A stretch of DNA of 42,113 nucleotides, taken from positions 1 through 42,113 of the forward strand of contig JAFPXD010000014.1 of the NCBI GenBank assembly GCA_017394835.1. The letters run 5' to 3'. Positions 6,847-15,303 of this stretch are shown here, piece by piece; the stretch's first letter is position 1; every line of letters begins with the position of its first letter. The notes under the pieces were generated by a model, which saw nothing but the letters and a program-made list of their open reading frames with translations, was not told where the DNA came from and ran no database searches. This DNA comes from Clostridia bacterium. Lineage in GTDB: Bacteria > Bacillota > Clostridia > Christensenellales > CAG-138. Made by a program: the position numbers and the translations under genes.

Positions 6847-7560
6847 ATGCGCATTGGTCTTGCGGCGTACCGCTGCGAAAACGGAAACACCGAATACAAT
6901 CTCAAACAGATCGAGCGGGCGCTTGCCGAATCGCGCGGGCAGGTCGATCTCATCTGCTTCGGCGAAGCTTTCGTTCAGGGCTTCGATTCGCTCACCTGGA
7001 ATTACGGCGTCGATAAGGAAACGGCCATTGACGCCGCTTCCCCCGAATTCCGCCGCCTTTGCGAGCTTTCCTCGGAATACGGCACGGCCATCCTGACGGG
7101 CTATATAGAGCGGGCGGAGGACCGCATTTACTCCTCCTGCGCTGTGTTTTGCGAAGGGAAGGCGATCATGAACTACCGCCGCGTCTCCCCCGGCTGGAAG
7201 GAGATCGACGTTGCCGACGAGCATTATGCCGAGGGCGATCGGGCTCCCGGTTTCGATCTGAACGGCAGCCATTTCGGGCTTGCGCTCTGCGGCGATCTTT
7301 GGGATGAGCCCGAGCTTTTCAAGACCGACGGCGTACTCATCTGGCCCGTTTTCTTAAGCTTTGAGATCGAGGATTGGGACGAGTGGGCGTTTTCCGAATA
7401 CGCGGAGCACGCCGCTTCCCTCTGCCGCGAGGCATTGGTAATAAACCCCGCCGAAACGGATACGGGCACCCACGGCACGGCGTTCCTGCTGAGCGGCGGC
7501 CGCGTCAAGTGCCGTCTGCCCTTCGATAAAGAGGGCGTGCTTATAGTCGAGGCCGAATAA
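6847..7560 (+). CDS. Carbon-nitrogen hydrolase (nitrilase superfamily) with altered triad
   Basis: A 237-residue cytoplasmic hydrolase of the nitrilase superfamily, which cleaves amides or nitriles through a Glu-Lys-Cys triad. Glu40 (CFGEAFVQGFD) and Cys148 (GLALCGDLWDEPE) are in place. The Lys normally found as YRKxH is absent: the equivalent stretch is NYRRVSPGWKE, giving Arg112, with the nearest Lys at 118. Either Lys118 takes the role or the subfamily differs. The protein is slightly shorter than the usual 260-280 residues. The ATG is preceded by AAGGAGG at good spacing. It is a single-gene unit ending in a terminator shared with metG; the substrate is unknown. Confidence 0.82.
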   Translation: MRIGLAAYRCENGNTEYNLKQIERALAESRGQVDLICFGEAFVQGFDSLTWNYGVDKETAIDAASPEFRRLCELSSEYGTAILTGYIERAEDRIYSSCAVFCEGKAIMNYRRVSPGWKEIDVADEHYAEGDRAPGFDLNGSHFGLALCGDLWDEPELFKTDGVLIWPVFLSFEIEDWDEWAFSEYAEHAASLCREALVINPAETDTGTHGTAFLLSGGRVKCRLPFDKEGVLIVEAE

Positions 7561-7573
7561 AGCAATACAAAGC

Positions 7574-7604
7574 AAGGGCCCTTCCCGCCGGGAAGAGCCC
7601 TTTT
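7574..7604. terminator. Terminator between convergent nitrilase and metG genes
   Basis: Inverted repeat AAGGGC...GCCCTTTT around an inner CTTCCC-GCC-GGGAAG stem. It is followed by Ts on the plus strand and partly A/T rich on the other side, so it probably serves both genes. Confidence 0.8.
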
Positions 7605-7614
7605 GTTCGTTCGG

Positions 7615-9654
7615 TTATCTTATCAAGCTTCCGCTCGGGATGTCCTTGAGGGTCGTGAGCGGCACTACGTCCGCGTCTCCGGGGGTGGAGGCGGCAAGGA
7701 TCATGCCCCGGCTTTCGATCCCGCACATCTTGCGCGGCGCAAGATTGTAAACAACGACCACGGTCTTGCCTATAATATCCTCGGGCTTGACCCAATCCTT
7801 TATGCCGGAGAGCACCGTGCGGCGCTCCTCGCCCAGCTCGAGGGTGATGTTGTAGAGGTGCTTGGACTTCTTGACCTCGACGCAGTCTATGACCTTTGCG
7901 GCCCTGAGATCCAGCTTTGCGAAATCTTCGTAGGTGATAAGGGGCTTCGATCCGGGAGCCGCCTCATCGGGAGCCGCGGGGGCCTCTGCGGGGGCCGCCT
8001 TCGCCTCGGCAGGCGATTCGGGAGCGTTTTTCGCCTCCTCCGCCGCCTTCATAGCCGCGGCCTTCTTCCTCTGCTCCTCTATCATGTTATCGAGGAATTC
8101 CATCTCCGCCTTCGCGTCGATGCGGGGGAAGATCGCTTCGCCCTTCGTGAGGACCGTGCCGGGCTTTATTCCGCCGAAGGTCTTTATTGAATCGAAGGTC
8201 TTGAGCGCCGCATCCTCAACGCCGAGCTGCATAAACATCTTGGGAGTGGTGTTCGGCATGAAGGGCTCAACCGCGACGGCGATCACGCGCAGCGCCTCCG
8301 CAAGGTTATAGAGCACCGTGCCGAGGCGGGGCTTCTTCGCCTCATCCTTCGCAAGGATCCAGGGAGCGGTGACGTCGATATACTTATTGCAGACGCCTAT
8401 GAGCTTCCATATCTCGGAAAGCGCGATATGGGGGTGGATCTCGTCCATCGCCTTTTCCATGCGCTCCCACAGGGCGGAAGCGGTCTCCGTAACGGGCGCG
8501 TCCTCCTCGGGAACGGGAGCGTTGGGCTCGGGCAGGACGCCACCGAAATACTTGCCGACCATGGCGACGGTGCGCGAGAGCAGGTTGCCAAGATCGTTCG
8601 CAAGGTCGGAATTGATCCTTGTGATAAGGGTGGCGTTATCGAAATTGCCGTCGTTGCCGAAGGGGAACTCCGAAAGGAGGAAATAGCGGATGGCGTCAAC
8701 GCCGTAGCGCTCGACGAGCACGAAGGGATCGACCACGTTGCCCTTGGACTTACTCATCTTATCGCCGTCGAAGAGCAGCCAGCCGTGGCCGTAGATCTTT
8801 TTGGGGAGGGGCAGCCCCAGCGCCATGAGCATTATGGGCCAAATAATGGTGTGGAACCTTATTATCTCCTTGCCCACGATATGCACGTCCGCGGGCCAGA
8901 ATTTGCGGTAAAGCTCATCGTTTTCGGTACCGTAGCCTATCGCGGAAAGGTAATTCACGAGCGCATCGACCCAGACGTAGATCACGTGGCGCTCATCAAA
9001 GGGCACGGGCACGCCCCACTTGAAGGTGCTCCTCGTGACGCAGAGATCCTCGCAGCCGGGGAGCAGGAAATTGTTGAGCATCTCATTCGCTCTGGAAACG
9101 GGCTGTATGAAATCGGGGTTTTCGCGGATGTATTCGATGAGCTTCGGCGCGTACTTCGATACGCGGAGGAAATAGGCCTCCTCCTTGGCAAGCTCGGTCT
9201 TCCTGCCGCAGTCGGGGCAGACGCCGCCCGCCTCCTTGAGCTGGGTCTCGGTCCAGAACGCCTCGCACTGGGTGCAGTAATGGCCCTCATACTCGGACTT
9301 GTATATATCGCCCTGATCGTAGAGCTGCTTGAACACGCGCTGCACGCATTCCATGTGATGCTTATCGGTGGTGCGGATAAAGCCGTCGTTGGAAATATCC
9401 ATGAGCTCCCAGAGCTTTTTGAAGCCGCCGGTGATCATATCGGCATATTCCTGGGGGGTCTTGCCCGCCTTCGCGGCGTAGCTTTCTATTTTCTGACCGT
9501 GCTCATCCGTTCCGGTCAGGAAAAACACATCATGCCCCGTCATTCGCTTGTAGCGGGCGAGAGCATCGGTATTGACCGTGCAGTAAGTATGCCCGATGTG
9601 CGGGTTGGCGCTCGGGTAATAGATGGGGGTCGTGATATAATACTTCTTGTTCAT
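7615..9654 (-). CDS. metG: Methionyl-tRNA synthetase with C-terminal tRNA-binding domain
   Basis: A 679-residue class I synthetase that charges tRNA-Met. The HIGH motif is PHIGH (residues 18-22), the zinc knuckle CTQC...CPDC (127-149), and KMSKS is at 299-303. After the anticodon-binding helical domain there is an Ala/Pro/Glu-rich linker (about 540-575) and then an EMAP/Trbp111-type OB-fold domain (ITYEDFAKLDLRAAKV to the end) that helps tRNA binding and dimerisation. The length is normal for Firmicutes MetG. It forms a single-gene unit with its own promoter; no T-box was seen in its short leader. Confidence 0.97.
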   Translation of the reverse strand: MNKKYYITTPIYYPSANPHIGHTYCTVNTDALARYKRMTGHDVFFLTGTDEHGQKIESYAAKAGKTPQEYADMITGGFKKLWELMDISNDGFIRTTDKHHMECVQRVFKQLYDQGDIYKSEYEGHYCTQCEAFWTETQLKEAGGVCPDCGRKTELAKEEAYFLRVSKYAPKLIEYIRENPDFIQPVSRANEMLNNFLLPGCEDLCVTRSTFKWGVPVPFDERHVIYVWVDALVNYLSAIGYGTENDELYRKFWPADVHIVGKEIIRFHTIIWPIMLMALGLPLPKKIYGHGWLLFDGDKMSKSKGNVVDPFVLVERYGVDAIRYFLLSEFPFGNDGNFDNATLITRINSDLANDLGNLLSRTVAMVGKYFGGVLPEPNAPVPEEDAPVTETASALWERMEKAMDEIHPHIALSEIWKLIGVCNKYIDVTAPWILAKDEAKKPRLGTVLYNLAEALRVIAVAVEPFMPNTTPKMFMQLGVEDAALKTFDSIKTFGGIKPGTVLTKGEAIFPRIDAKAEMEFLDNMIEEQRKKAAAMKAAEEAKNAPESPAEAKAAPAEAPAAPDEAAPGSKPLITYEDFAKLDLRAAKVIDCVEVKKSKHLYNITLELGEERRTVLSGIKDWVKPEDIIGKTVVVVYNLAPRKMCGIESRGMILAASTPGDADVVPLTTLKDIPSGSLIR

Positions 9655-9719
9655 TCTTTACCTGCTTTCCGCGCGGGATGCTTCTCACGCCCCGCGTCAA
9701 ACCTATATAAAGTCAGTCT

Positions 9720-9747
9720 ATTATACCATATTTTGCACTTTCGTCAA
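9720..9747 (-). promoter_or_regulatory. Promoter of metG
   Basis: On the minus strand, TTGACG (9747-9742), 16-bp spacer, TATAAT (9725-9720). The leader is only about 60 bases, too short for a T-box. Confidence 0.75.
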
Positions 9748-9768
9748 TCAAAAAATGAGCGCCGGCAA

Positions 9769-9797
9769 TAAAAAAGCGGAGCCCCGAAGGGCTCCGC
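9769..9797 (-). terminator. Terminator of the opp operon
   Basis: On the minus strand, a 9-bp perfect stem GCGGAGCCC/GGGCTCCGC with a 4-base loop followed by six Ts. It lies about 65 bp after the last gene of the opp operon. Confidence 0.9.
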
Positions 9798-9860
9798 ACA
9801 GGAGCGATGGATCACGCGCCCGCTTTGACATTTGCGCGGTTCGCGCGCAATTCGCTTATG

Positions 9861-10346
9861 TCAGATGCAGGCGATGCTTGCAATGAGCGCCAGCGCGAGG
9901 GCTTCTTCCCCCGCGGAGGGCTCCGGTACATAGACCTTATGGAAGCGGATCATAAAGAATATCGCAACGGCAAGGAACGCGAGACCGGTGAAGAATATGA
10001 AGCCGTAGCCCTTGACCTTCTTCTCCATCTTCCTTTTGCGGTACTCCCTGTAGGGGATGTACTTCTGCTGAAGGAAGGGGAGGAAGATATCCTTCACACC
10101 GCGCAGACCGTAGGTGAGGCCCGTGAACAGGCCGGTGTTATGCACGAGTATGAGCGCCGAAACGCACACGAGCACTATGCCGGCAATGCTGAACCCATCG
10201 CAGAGGAGGCGGTATCTTTCGGCCTCGGTTTTAGCCAATTCATACCAATGCCCCTTCAAATAGATGAGCACCATCGCCGCACCGATCAGTATGCAGACCG
10301 CGGTGCCGATCAAATTCTTTATGAGACTGCTTTTACCTTCCCTCAA
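9861..10346 (-). CDS. Small membrane protein at the end of the opp operon (DUF3899-like)
   Basis: A 161-residue protein with about four hydrophobic segments: one near the N-terminus (LIGTAVCILIGAAMVLIYL), a second around residues 51-68, a third around 118-134 and one at the C-terminus. A basic loop (REYRKRKMEKKVKG) lies between the second and third. The layout recalls DUF3899 proteins, sometimes found with oligopeptide transporters; this is a tentative match. The start is a TTG at 10346 overlapping the oppF stop by 4 bp, with AGAGGAG eight bases upstream. Cotranscription with opp suggests an accessory role in the transporter; the function is unknown. Confidence 0.72.
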   Translation of the reverse strand: MREGKSSLIKNLIGTAVCILIGAAMVLIYLKGHWYELAKTEAERYRLLCDGFSIAGIVLVCVSALILVHNTGLFTGLTYGLRGVKDIFLPFLQQKYIPYREYRKRKMEKKVKGYGFIFFTGLAFLAVAIFFMIRFHKVYVPEPSAGEEALALALIASIACI

Positions 10347-11578
10347 AAGCCGAACTCCTCTTTATACTTGGCCTCCTCCTCATCATTGCAGAGAACGAAG
10401 TGGCCGGGGATGATCTCACGCAGGGTGGGCTGCTGCTTGCTGTAATCGTGCGCGGCGAGGGCGTTGTAGATGATCCTCTTGCGCTGCTTCTCGGCATGGG
10501 GGTCGGGAAGCGGGATAGCGGAAAGCAGAGATCTCGTATAGGGATGGACGGGGTGAGCGAAGAGCTCATCGGTCTCGGCGAGCTCGACCATCCTGCCGTA
10601 GTACATAACGCCAATACGGTTGGAGAAGTACTTGACGACGGAAAGATCGTGCGCGATGAACAGGATGGTAAGACCCAGCCTCTCACGCAGCTCGTTCAGG
10701 AGGTTGATGACCTGCGCCTGAATGGAAACGTCCAGAGCGGAAACAGGCTCGTCGGCGATGAGCAGATCGGGCTGCATAACGACCGCGCGGGCGATACCGA
10801 TACGCTGACGCTGACCGCCGGAGAACTCATGGGGGTAACGGCCGGCATGCTCGCGGACGAGACCGACGAGCTCCAGCATCTCATACACCTTCTCATCGAT
10901 GTAATTCTGATCCTTTATGCCGTTGATGACAAGACCTTCTGCAATGATCTCGCGGACGGTCATACGGGGATCGAGCGACGCGATGGGATCCTGGAATATC
11001 ATCTGGATCTTGGTGATGAGCTTGGTCTTCTTCGCGACGCGGAGTTCGTCCTTATACTTCTTCTGAAGCGTCTTGAGCTCTTCGCCGGTGGCGGCGGCGA
11101 GCTTGGGCTCATACTCCGCCTTGGTCCTGGCGATGAGGGTCTTGGCGTACTCCCTGTCGGAATGCTTATGATCGAATTTAGCCGCGGAGATCTTCTTGCG
11201 GTTCTCGATCACGAGATCGGAATAGGCCTTCTTCTTCTCGGCAAGCTTCGCTTCAAGCTCCGCCTTGTTCTCGGTCGCCTTGGAAGCTTCTTTGGCAAGC
11301 TCGGCGAGCTCCTTGCGGGCTTTCTTGATCTCGATCTTGTAGCCGGTGGTACCGGCGCAGATGCGCTGGCCCTTGAAGTAGATGGAACCGGAGGTGATGT
11401 TATAGATCTTGATTATCGAGCGGCCGGTGGTGGTCTTACCGCAGCCGGACTCGCCGACGAGACCGAATACTTCACCCTTCTTGATGTCAAAGCTGACGTC
11501 ATCGACAGCCTTGGTGGGGCCGAAGTACTGGCACAGATGCTCTACCCGGAGCAGGACTTCATCATTCTGTTCAGGCAT
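10343..11578 (-). CDS. oppF: Oligopeptide ABC transporter ATPase OppF with coiled-coil insertion
   Basis: An ATPase that with OppD powers oligopeptide import. Walker A is GESGCGKTT, the Q-loop MIFQDPIASLDPR, the signature FSGGQRQRIGIARA, Walker B LLIADEPVSALD, and an oligopeptide-type C-terminal extension follows (HPYTRSLLSAIP). Between Walker A and the Q-loop sits an insertion of roughly 105-110 residues (about 80-192 when counted from an in-frame GTG at 11587), rich in Lys, Glu and Ala with heptad character. The usual length is about 320-330; here it is 411. The ATG at 11578 was chosen since GGGAGG lies eight bases upstream; the GTG at 11587 overlaps that site. It overlaps oppD by 8 bp. Confidence 0.92.
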   Translation of the reverse strand: MPEQNDEVLLRVEHLCQYFGPTKAVDDVSFDIKKGEVFGLVGESGCGKTTTGRSIIKIYNITSGSIYFKGQRICAGTTGYKIEIKKARKELAELAKEASKATENKAELEAKLAEKKKAYSDLVIENRKKISAAKFDHKHSDREYAKTLIARTKAEYEPKLAAATGEELKTLQKKYKDELRVAKKTKLITKIQMIFQDPIASLDPRMTVREIIAEGLVINGIKDQNYIDEKVYEMLELVGLVREHAGRYPHEFSGGQRQRIGIARAVVMQPDLLIADEPVSALDVSIQAQVINLLNELRERLGLTILFIAHDLSVVKYFSNRIGVMYYGRMVELAETDELFAHPVHPYTRSLLSAIPLPDPHAEKQRKRIIYNALAAHDYSKQQPTLREIIPGHFVLCNDEEEAKYKEEFGF

Positions 11579-13724
11579 TCTGCTCACCTCCCATGCGTTT
11601 TGCGTTCATACGAGCGATCCTATCGGTAATGGCTTTGGGCGTATCCACCTTGGGTGCATCGGGATGCAGCAGCCAAGTTGCGGCCCTGTGGGTCTCGGAG
11701 ATCTGGAAGAAGGGAGGCTGCTCCTCGAAGTCGATCTTGAGCGCGTACTTGTTGCGCGCCGCGAAAGCGTCGCCCTGAGGCGGGTAGATCATGTTGGGAG
11801 GAGTGCCGGGGATGGCGTCCAGCTTTTCCTTCGTATCGAGGTCGGGCATGGAGGAGAGCAGCGCCCAGGTGTAGGGATGACGGGGATCGTAGAAGATGTC
11901 ATCCGCGGTGCCGTACTCAACTATCTTGCCCGCGTACATAACGGCGATATCATCCGCCATATTCGCAACGACGCCGAGGTCGTGGGTGATGAATATGATG
12001 GAGAGGTTACGCTCTTCCTTGAGCTTGTTGATGAGCTCGAGGATCTGAGACTGTATCGTAACGTCGAGCGCGGTGGTGGGCTCGTCGCAAATGAGGATCT
12101 CGGGGTTGGCGGCAAGAGCGATAGCTATAACTATCCTCTGACGCATACCGCCGGAGAACTCGAACGGATACTGGTTATAACGGAGCCTCGGCTCGTGGAT
12201 ACCGACCTCCTTCATGAGCTTGATGGCCTTTTCCTTCGCCATACCCTTGGTAACGCGGTAAACGACGAGGGAAGCCTCCTCCTTGAAGTGATCGATGAGG
12301 TCGCCGGTGCGCTTGTCGAAATCGACGGGCGTATCGATGTAATCCTCATAGTGCTCGCTCAGACGATCGACCACCTGAACGATATTGCCCTTGAGCTGCT
12401 CGGGGGGATAGACCACCTTGGGAACGACCTTCCATGTGACGGTCTTGCCGCGGGCGATCATCCTGTCGCGCCTGGCGGACTGGCGGGCGAAACGCTTTTC
12501 TTCCTTCGGGTTGCGCTTGATGAAGTAGAAGAGCTTATCGACGCCGTTCGACACGGCGGAACGGAAGGTGTAGGCGGTGGAATCCTTGATGAACTCGAGC
12601 TTGTCGATCGTTCCATCGACCTTCTCGGAGATCTCCTTGGCGGCCTTCTTGCCTTCCTTCTTATCGAATTCACCGTTGAAGAACTCCCTTGCCTTCTTGA
12701 GCTCGGGCAGGATGGCCTTCTTGTTTTCGAGCGCCTTGTTATAGGAATGCTCGACGCCCTTCTTCGCGGCTTCCATGAAGTCGTTCATGAAGTGCTCGTC
12801 GGTGAACTTGCTGGCGACCTCGTTCAGCTCCTCAACGGGCTTGTTGAGATCCGCGCCCTGACAGTAGAGCTTGTAGTAGCCGATGTTGGTGAAATCGGGC
12901 TTCTTCTGCTCTACGATCTCATTGAGCAGATCCTCGAGCTTGTTGACGGTCTCAAGAACGGGCTCCATGTTGTTTGCCTTGGGGGAATACGCCGCAACGG
13001 CGCCGGAAAGCTCATCCTTCATCTCTTCGATCCTCTGATCGAATTTACCGGTGAGGAAGTGGTTCTTCAGCTTGCCAAGGCGGTTCTTGAAATCACGGAG
13101 CTGGGCTTTGACGTCCAGTTTCTGATTCTTACTTGCGAGGAAGAGGAAGTCCTCAACGAGGGAATCCAGATCCTGCGCGTTGGTGGAGGCGATGTTGTAG
13201 GCGTTTTCGAGATGGTTGCTTTCGAGCATGAACTTATCGAAGGTCTTTACCATATCGTTGACCTTATCGGCGTTCTTGCCGTTCTCGGACTCGATCATGT
13301 TATTCTTGAGCTCGGCAAGGAGGGTCTTGAACTCATCCTTTGCTTCGCGCCTGTTGAGCTTGCTCTTCAGCAGGGTGGCCTCGGTGATCTGCTTACCTAT
13401 CTTAACGATGGGGTTCAGGGAGGAGAGCGGATCCTGGAATATCATGGCGATCTTATCGCCCCTGATATGGTGGAACTCCTCCTCGGAGATCTTCAAGAGA
13501 TCCTTACCGTCGAAGAATATCTCGCCGCCTTCGATTATGGTGTTGCCGGCGAGGATGCCCTGGATGGCCTTCGCGGTTACGGATTTACCGGAACCGGATT
13601 CGCCGACTATCGCGAGGGTCTTGCCGCGCTCGAGATCGAAGGAGATGTCACGGACGGCCTTCAACGTACCGGCCTGAGTGCGGAATGAGACCTTAAGGTC
13701 TTTTACTTCGAGAATCTTATCCAT
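11571..13724 (-). CDS. oppD: Oligopeptide ABC transporter ATPase OppD with very large internal insertion
   Basis: A 717-residue ATPase, about twice the usual 330-350. The N-terminal part is a standard nucleotide-binding domain: Walker A GESGSGKSV (41-49) and Q-loop AMIFQDPLSSLNP (93-105). From about 125 to 490 it carries a long charged, mostly helical stretch without a recognised domain, including LNRREAKDEFKTLL, KLEDLLNEIVEQKK and KRNPKEEKRFARQSAR. The domain then resumes with FEFSGGMRQRIVIA, ILICDEPTTALD and the OppD-type C-terminal HPYTWALLSSMPDL. Both ATPase halves keep all catalytic motifs, so the protein is probably active. The frame is open throughout. It is translated from an ATG after GGAGG, 4 bp from oppC. 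Confidence 0.93.
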   Translation of the reverse strand: MDKILEVKDLKVSFRTQAGTLKAVRDISFDLERGKTLAIVGESGSGKSVTAKAIQGILAGNTIIEGGEIFFDGKDLLKISEEEFHHIRGDKIAMIFQDPLSSLNPIVKIGKQITEATLLKSKLNRREAKDEFKTLLAELKNNMIESENGKNADKVNDMVKTFDKFMLESNHLENAYNIASTNAQDLDSLVEDFLFLASKNQKLDVKAQLRDFKNRLGKLKNHFLTGKFDQRIEEMKDELSGAVAAYSPKANNMEPVLETVNKLEDLLNEIVEQKKPDFTNIGYYKLYCQGADLNKPVEELNEVASKFTDEHFMNDFMEAAKKGVEHSYNKALENKKAILPELKKAREFFNGEFDKKEGKKAAKEISEKVDGTIDKLEFIKDSTAYTFRSAVSNGVDKLFYFIKRNPKEEKRFARQSARRDRMIARGKTVTWKVVPKVVYPPEQLKGNIVQVVDRLSEHYEDYIDTPVDFDKRTGDLIDHFKEEASLVVYRVTKGMAKEKAIKLMKEVGIHEPRLRYNQYPFEFSGGMRQRIVIAIALAANPEILICDEPTTALDVTIQSQILELINKLKEERNLSIIFITHDLGVVANMADDIAVMYAGKIVEYGTADDIFYDPRHPYTWALLSSMPDLDTKEKLDAIPGTPPNMIYPPQGDAFAARNKYALKIDFEEQPPFFQISETHRAATWLLHPDAPKVDTPKAITDRIARMNAKRMGGEQNA

Positions 13725-13727
13725 AGT

Positions 13728-15302
13728 TTAGTCCTCCACGTTACGCAGCGACGGGTTGAATGCATCGCGCAGACCGTTGCCGAACAGGTTGAACGAGATC
13801 TCAAGGAGAGAAATGAACAACGCGGGCAGTATCATAAGGTGCGGATAGTTCGTCCAGATAGCGGATGCATCGGCGAGCAAGGTGCCCAGGGAGGTCATAT
13901 TCGCGGAACCGAGCTTTACGATACCGAGGTAGGAAAGCATGGACTCGTTGAATATAACGCCGGGGATGATGAGCGCCGCGGAGGTGACGATGGTGCCCAG
14001 GGAGTTCGGGAAGACGTGCTTCCAGATCAGCCTGGAATCCTTCGCGCCGAGAGTTCTCGCCGCAAGAACGAATTCCTGATGCTTGAAGCGGTAGAACTGA
14101 GTCCTGACGCGGTACGCAATGCCTATCCATCCGTTCAGTATGTATGCGAATATCAAGCACGGGATCGCGCCCAATCTCGCAGACAGGTGGATCTGGAACA
14201 GGGTCGCGACGATTATGAAGGGAATGCCGCCGAGGATATCGGTGACACGCTCCATGACAAGGTCAACGACGCCGCCGTAATAACCTTCGATCGCGCCGTA
14301 GGCTGCGCCGATTATGAAGTTGATGACGGAAACGGAGACCGCGAGCAGCAGGGAGAGCCTCAAACCGCCGGCAAGACGGACCATGAGGTCATAGCCCTGG
14401 GAGTCGGTGCCGAAAGCGTAATTGACTTCCTTGTTGTTGTGCTGGTAACGGTACCAGTTGTAATAAAGCACGCGGACCTTGAGCTGAGCGGTGGAATGGT
14501 CGCCGCCGCCGGTATACTTCCAGTAAACGGGATTGCCTTCGCCGTCGCGCTCGTAGTTGCCTTCGAGAACGAGATCGTCGCCGTACTGGAGGGTCTTGGC
14601 CCTGCCGGTATCCTCGTCAACGGTGACGGGGGCGTTCTTCTTCATCTTGTACCAGTTGTTGGCGTCCTTCGCGTCGCCGTTGTTCCACTCATTATCCTCA
14701 ATGAGGGGGTACAGGATGTGGATGCCGTGCTCCTGCTCGAACGCCTGGATCTTGGGCAGCTCGCTCTGCTGGATGCTGAGATAGAGGAAGCCCACGTTGA
14801 GGTAATTATCTACCTTGGCGTTGTAGTAAGTCTTTTCGTTCTTGTTGGCGTCGGTCTTGGTGAATGTGTTGTTTATCTTGATAACGGGCTGATATTCGCT
14901 CTGCATGCCTTCGGCAATGGTGATACCGCCCTTGCCTTCCCAATCCTCTGCCGCGACGCCGAGGGACTGGACCTTTGTGAGACCGATCTCACTGTAATCG
15001 CCGTTGGTGCCGCCGTCCGCTATGCCGAGATCGCGCAGCCAGACGATGCGGGGGCTCTTCTTCGCATAGTAAGGATCCATGAAGTTGGCCTTATGCCAGG
15101 TGAAGAGGGGCGCTACGATCGAGAAGAGGCAGATAAGGAGTATGATGATCGCAGCCACGACGGAGGCCTTGTTCTTGCGGAACCTCAGCCATGCATCCTT
15201 GAGGAAGCCGATGGGCTTATCATCGAATTTTTTATCGGTTAAGCGCTCGTTAATGTTGACGAACTCAAACATTTCGGGCGAGATCTTCTTGTTGTTATCC
15301 AT
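13728..15302 (-). CDS. oppC: Oligopeptide ABC transporter permease OppC with large extracytoplasmic insert
   Basis: A 524-residue inner-membrane permease; the family is normally about 300. An N-terminal cytoplasmic tail (with FLKDAWLRFRKNKASV) leads into transmembrane segment 1 (about 38-58). The next 240 or so residues are polar, Asn/Tyr/Asp-rich and probably lie outside the membrane. The standard permease core then resumes at AFGTDSQGYDLMVRLAGGLR with about five more helices. The cytoplasmic EAA loop is EFVLAARTLGAKDSRLIWKHVFPN. The insert sits where OppC normally has a short loop facing the binding protein, so contact with the enlarged OppA is a reasonable inference. Confidence 0.93.
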   Translation of the reverse strand: MDNNKKISPEMFEFVNINERLTDKKFDDKPIGFLKDAWLRFRKNKASVVAAIIILLICLFSIVAPLFTWHKANFMDPYYAKKSPRIVWLRDLGIADGGTNGDYSEIGLTKVQSLGVAAEDWEGKGGITIAEGMQSEYQPVIKINNTFTKTDANKNEKTYYNAKVDNYLNVGFLYLSIQQSELPKIQAFEQEHGIHILYPLIEDNEWNNGDAKDANNWYKMKKNAPVTVDEDTGRAKTLQYGDDLVLEGNYERDGEGNPVYWKYTGGGDHSTAQLKVRVLYYNWYRYQHNNKEVNYAFGTDSQGYDLMVRLAGGLRLSLLLAVSVSVINFIIGAAYGAIEGYYGGVVDLVMERVTDILGGIPFIIVATLFQIHLSARLGAIPCLIFAYILNGWIGIAYRVRTQFYRFKHQEFVLAARTLGAKDSRLIWKHVFPNSLGTIVTSAALIIPGVIFNESMLSYLGIVKLGSANMTSLGTLLADASAIWTNYPHLMILPALFISLLEISFNLFGNGLRDAFNPSLRNVED

Positions 15303-15303
15303 A

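Noticed and set aside
9655..9760. T-box riboswitch before metG.
   Set aside because: The leader is only about 60 bases and contains no specifier stem, T-box sequence or attenuator.
12225..13352. OppD insertion as a frameshift or gene fusion artefact.
   Set aside because: The frame is open from Walker A to the C-terminus, codon use is even, and both ends of the ATPase domain fit together across the insert.
11409..13688. A 759-codon open frame on the plus strand opposite oppF/oppD.
   Set aside because: It is the antisense shadow of two ATPase genes with intact motifs, caused by codon bias; it has no ribosome site and reads as low-complexity Leu/Gly/Asp/Val protein.
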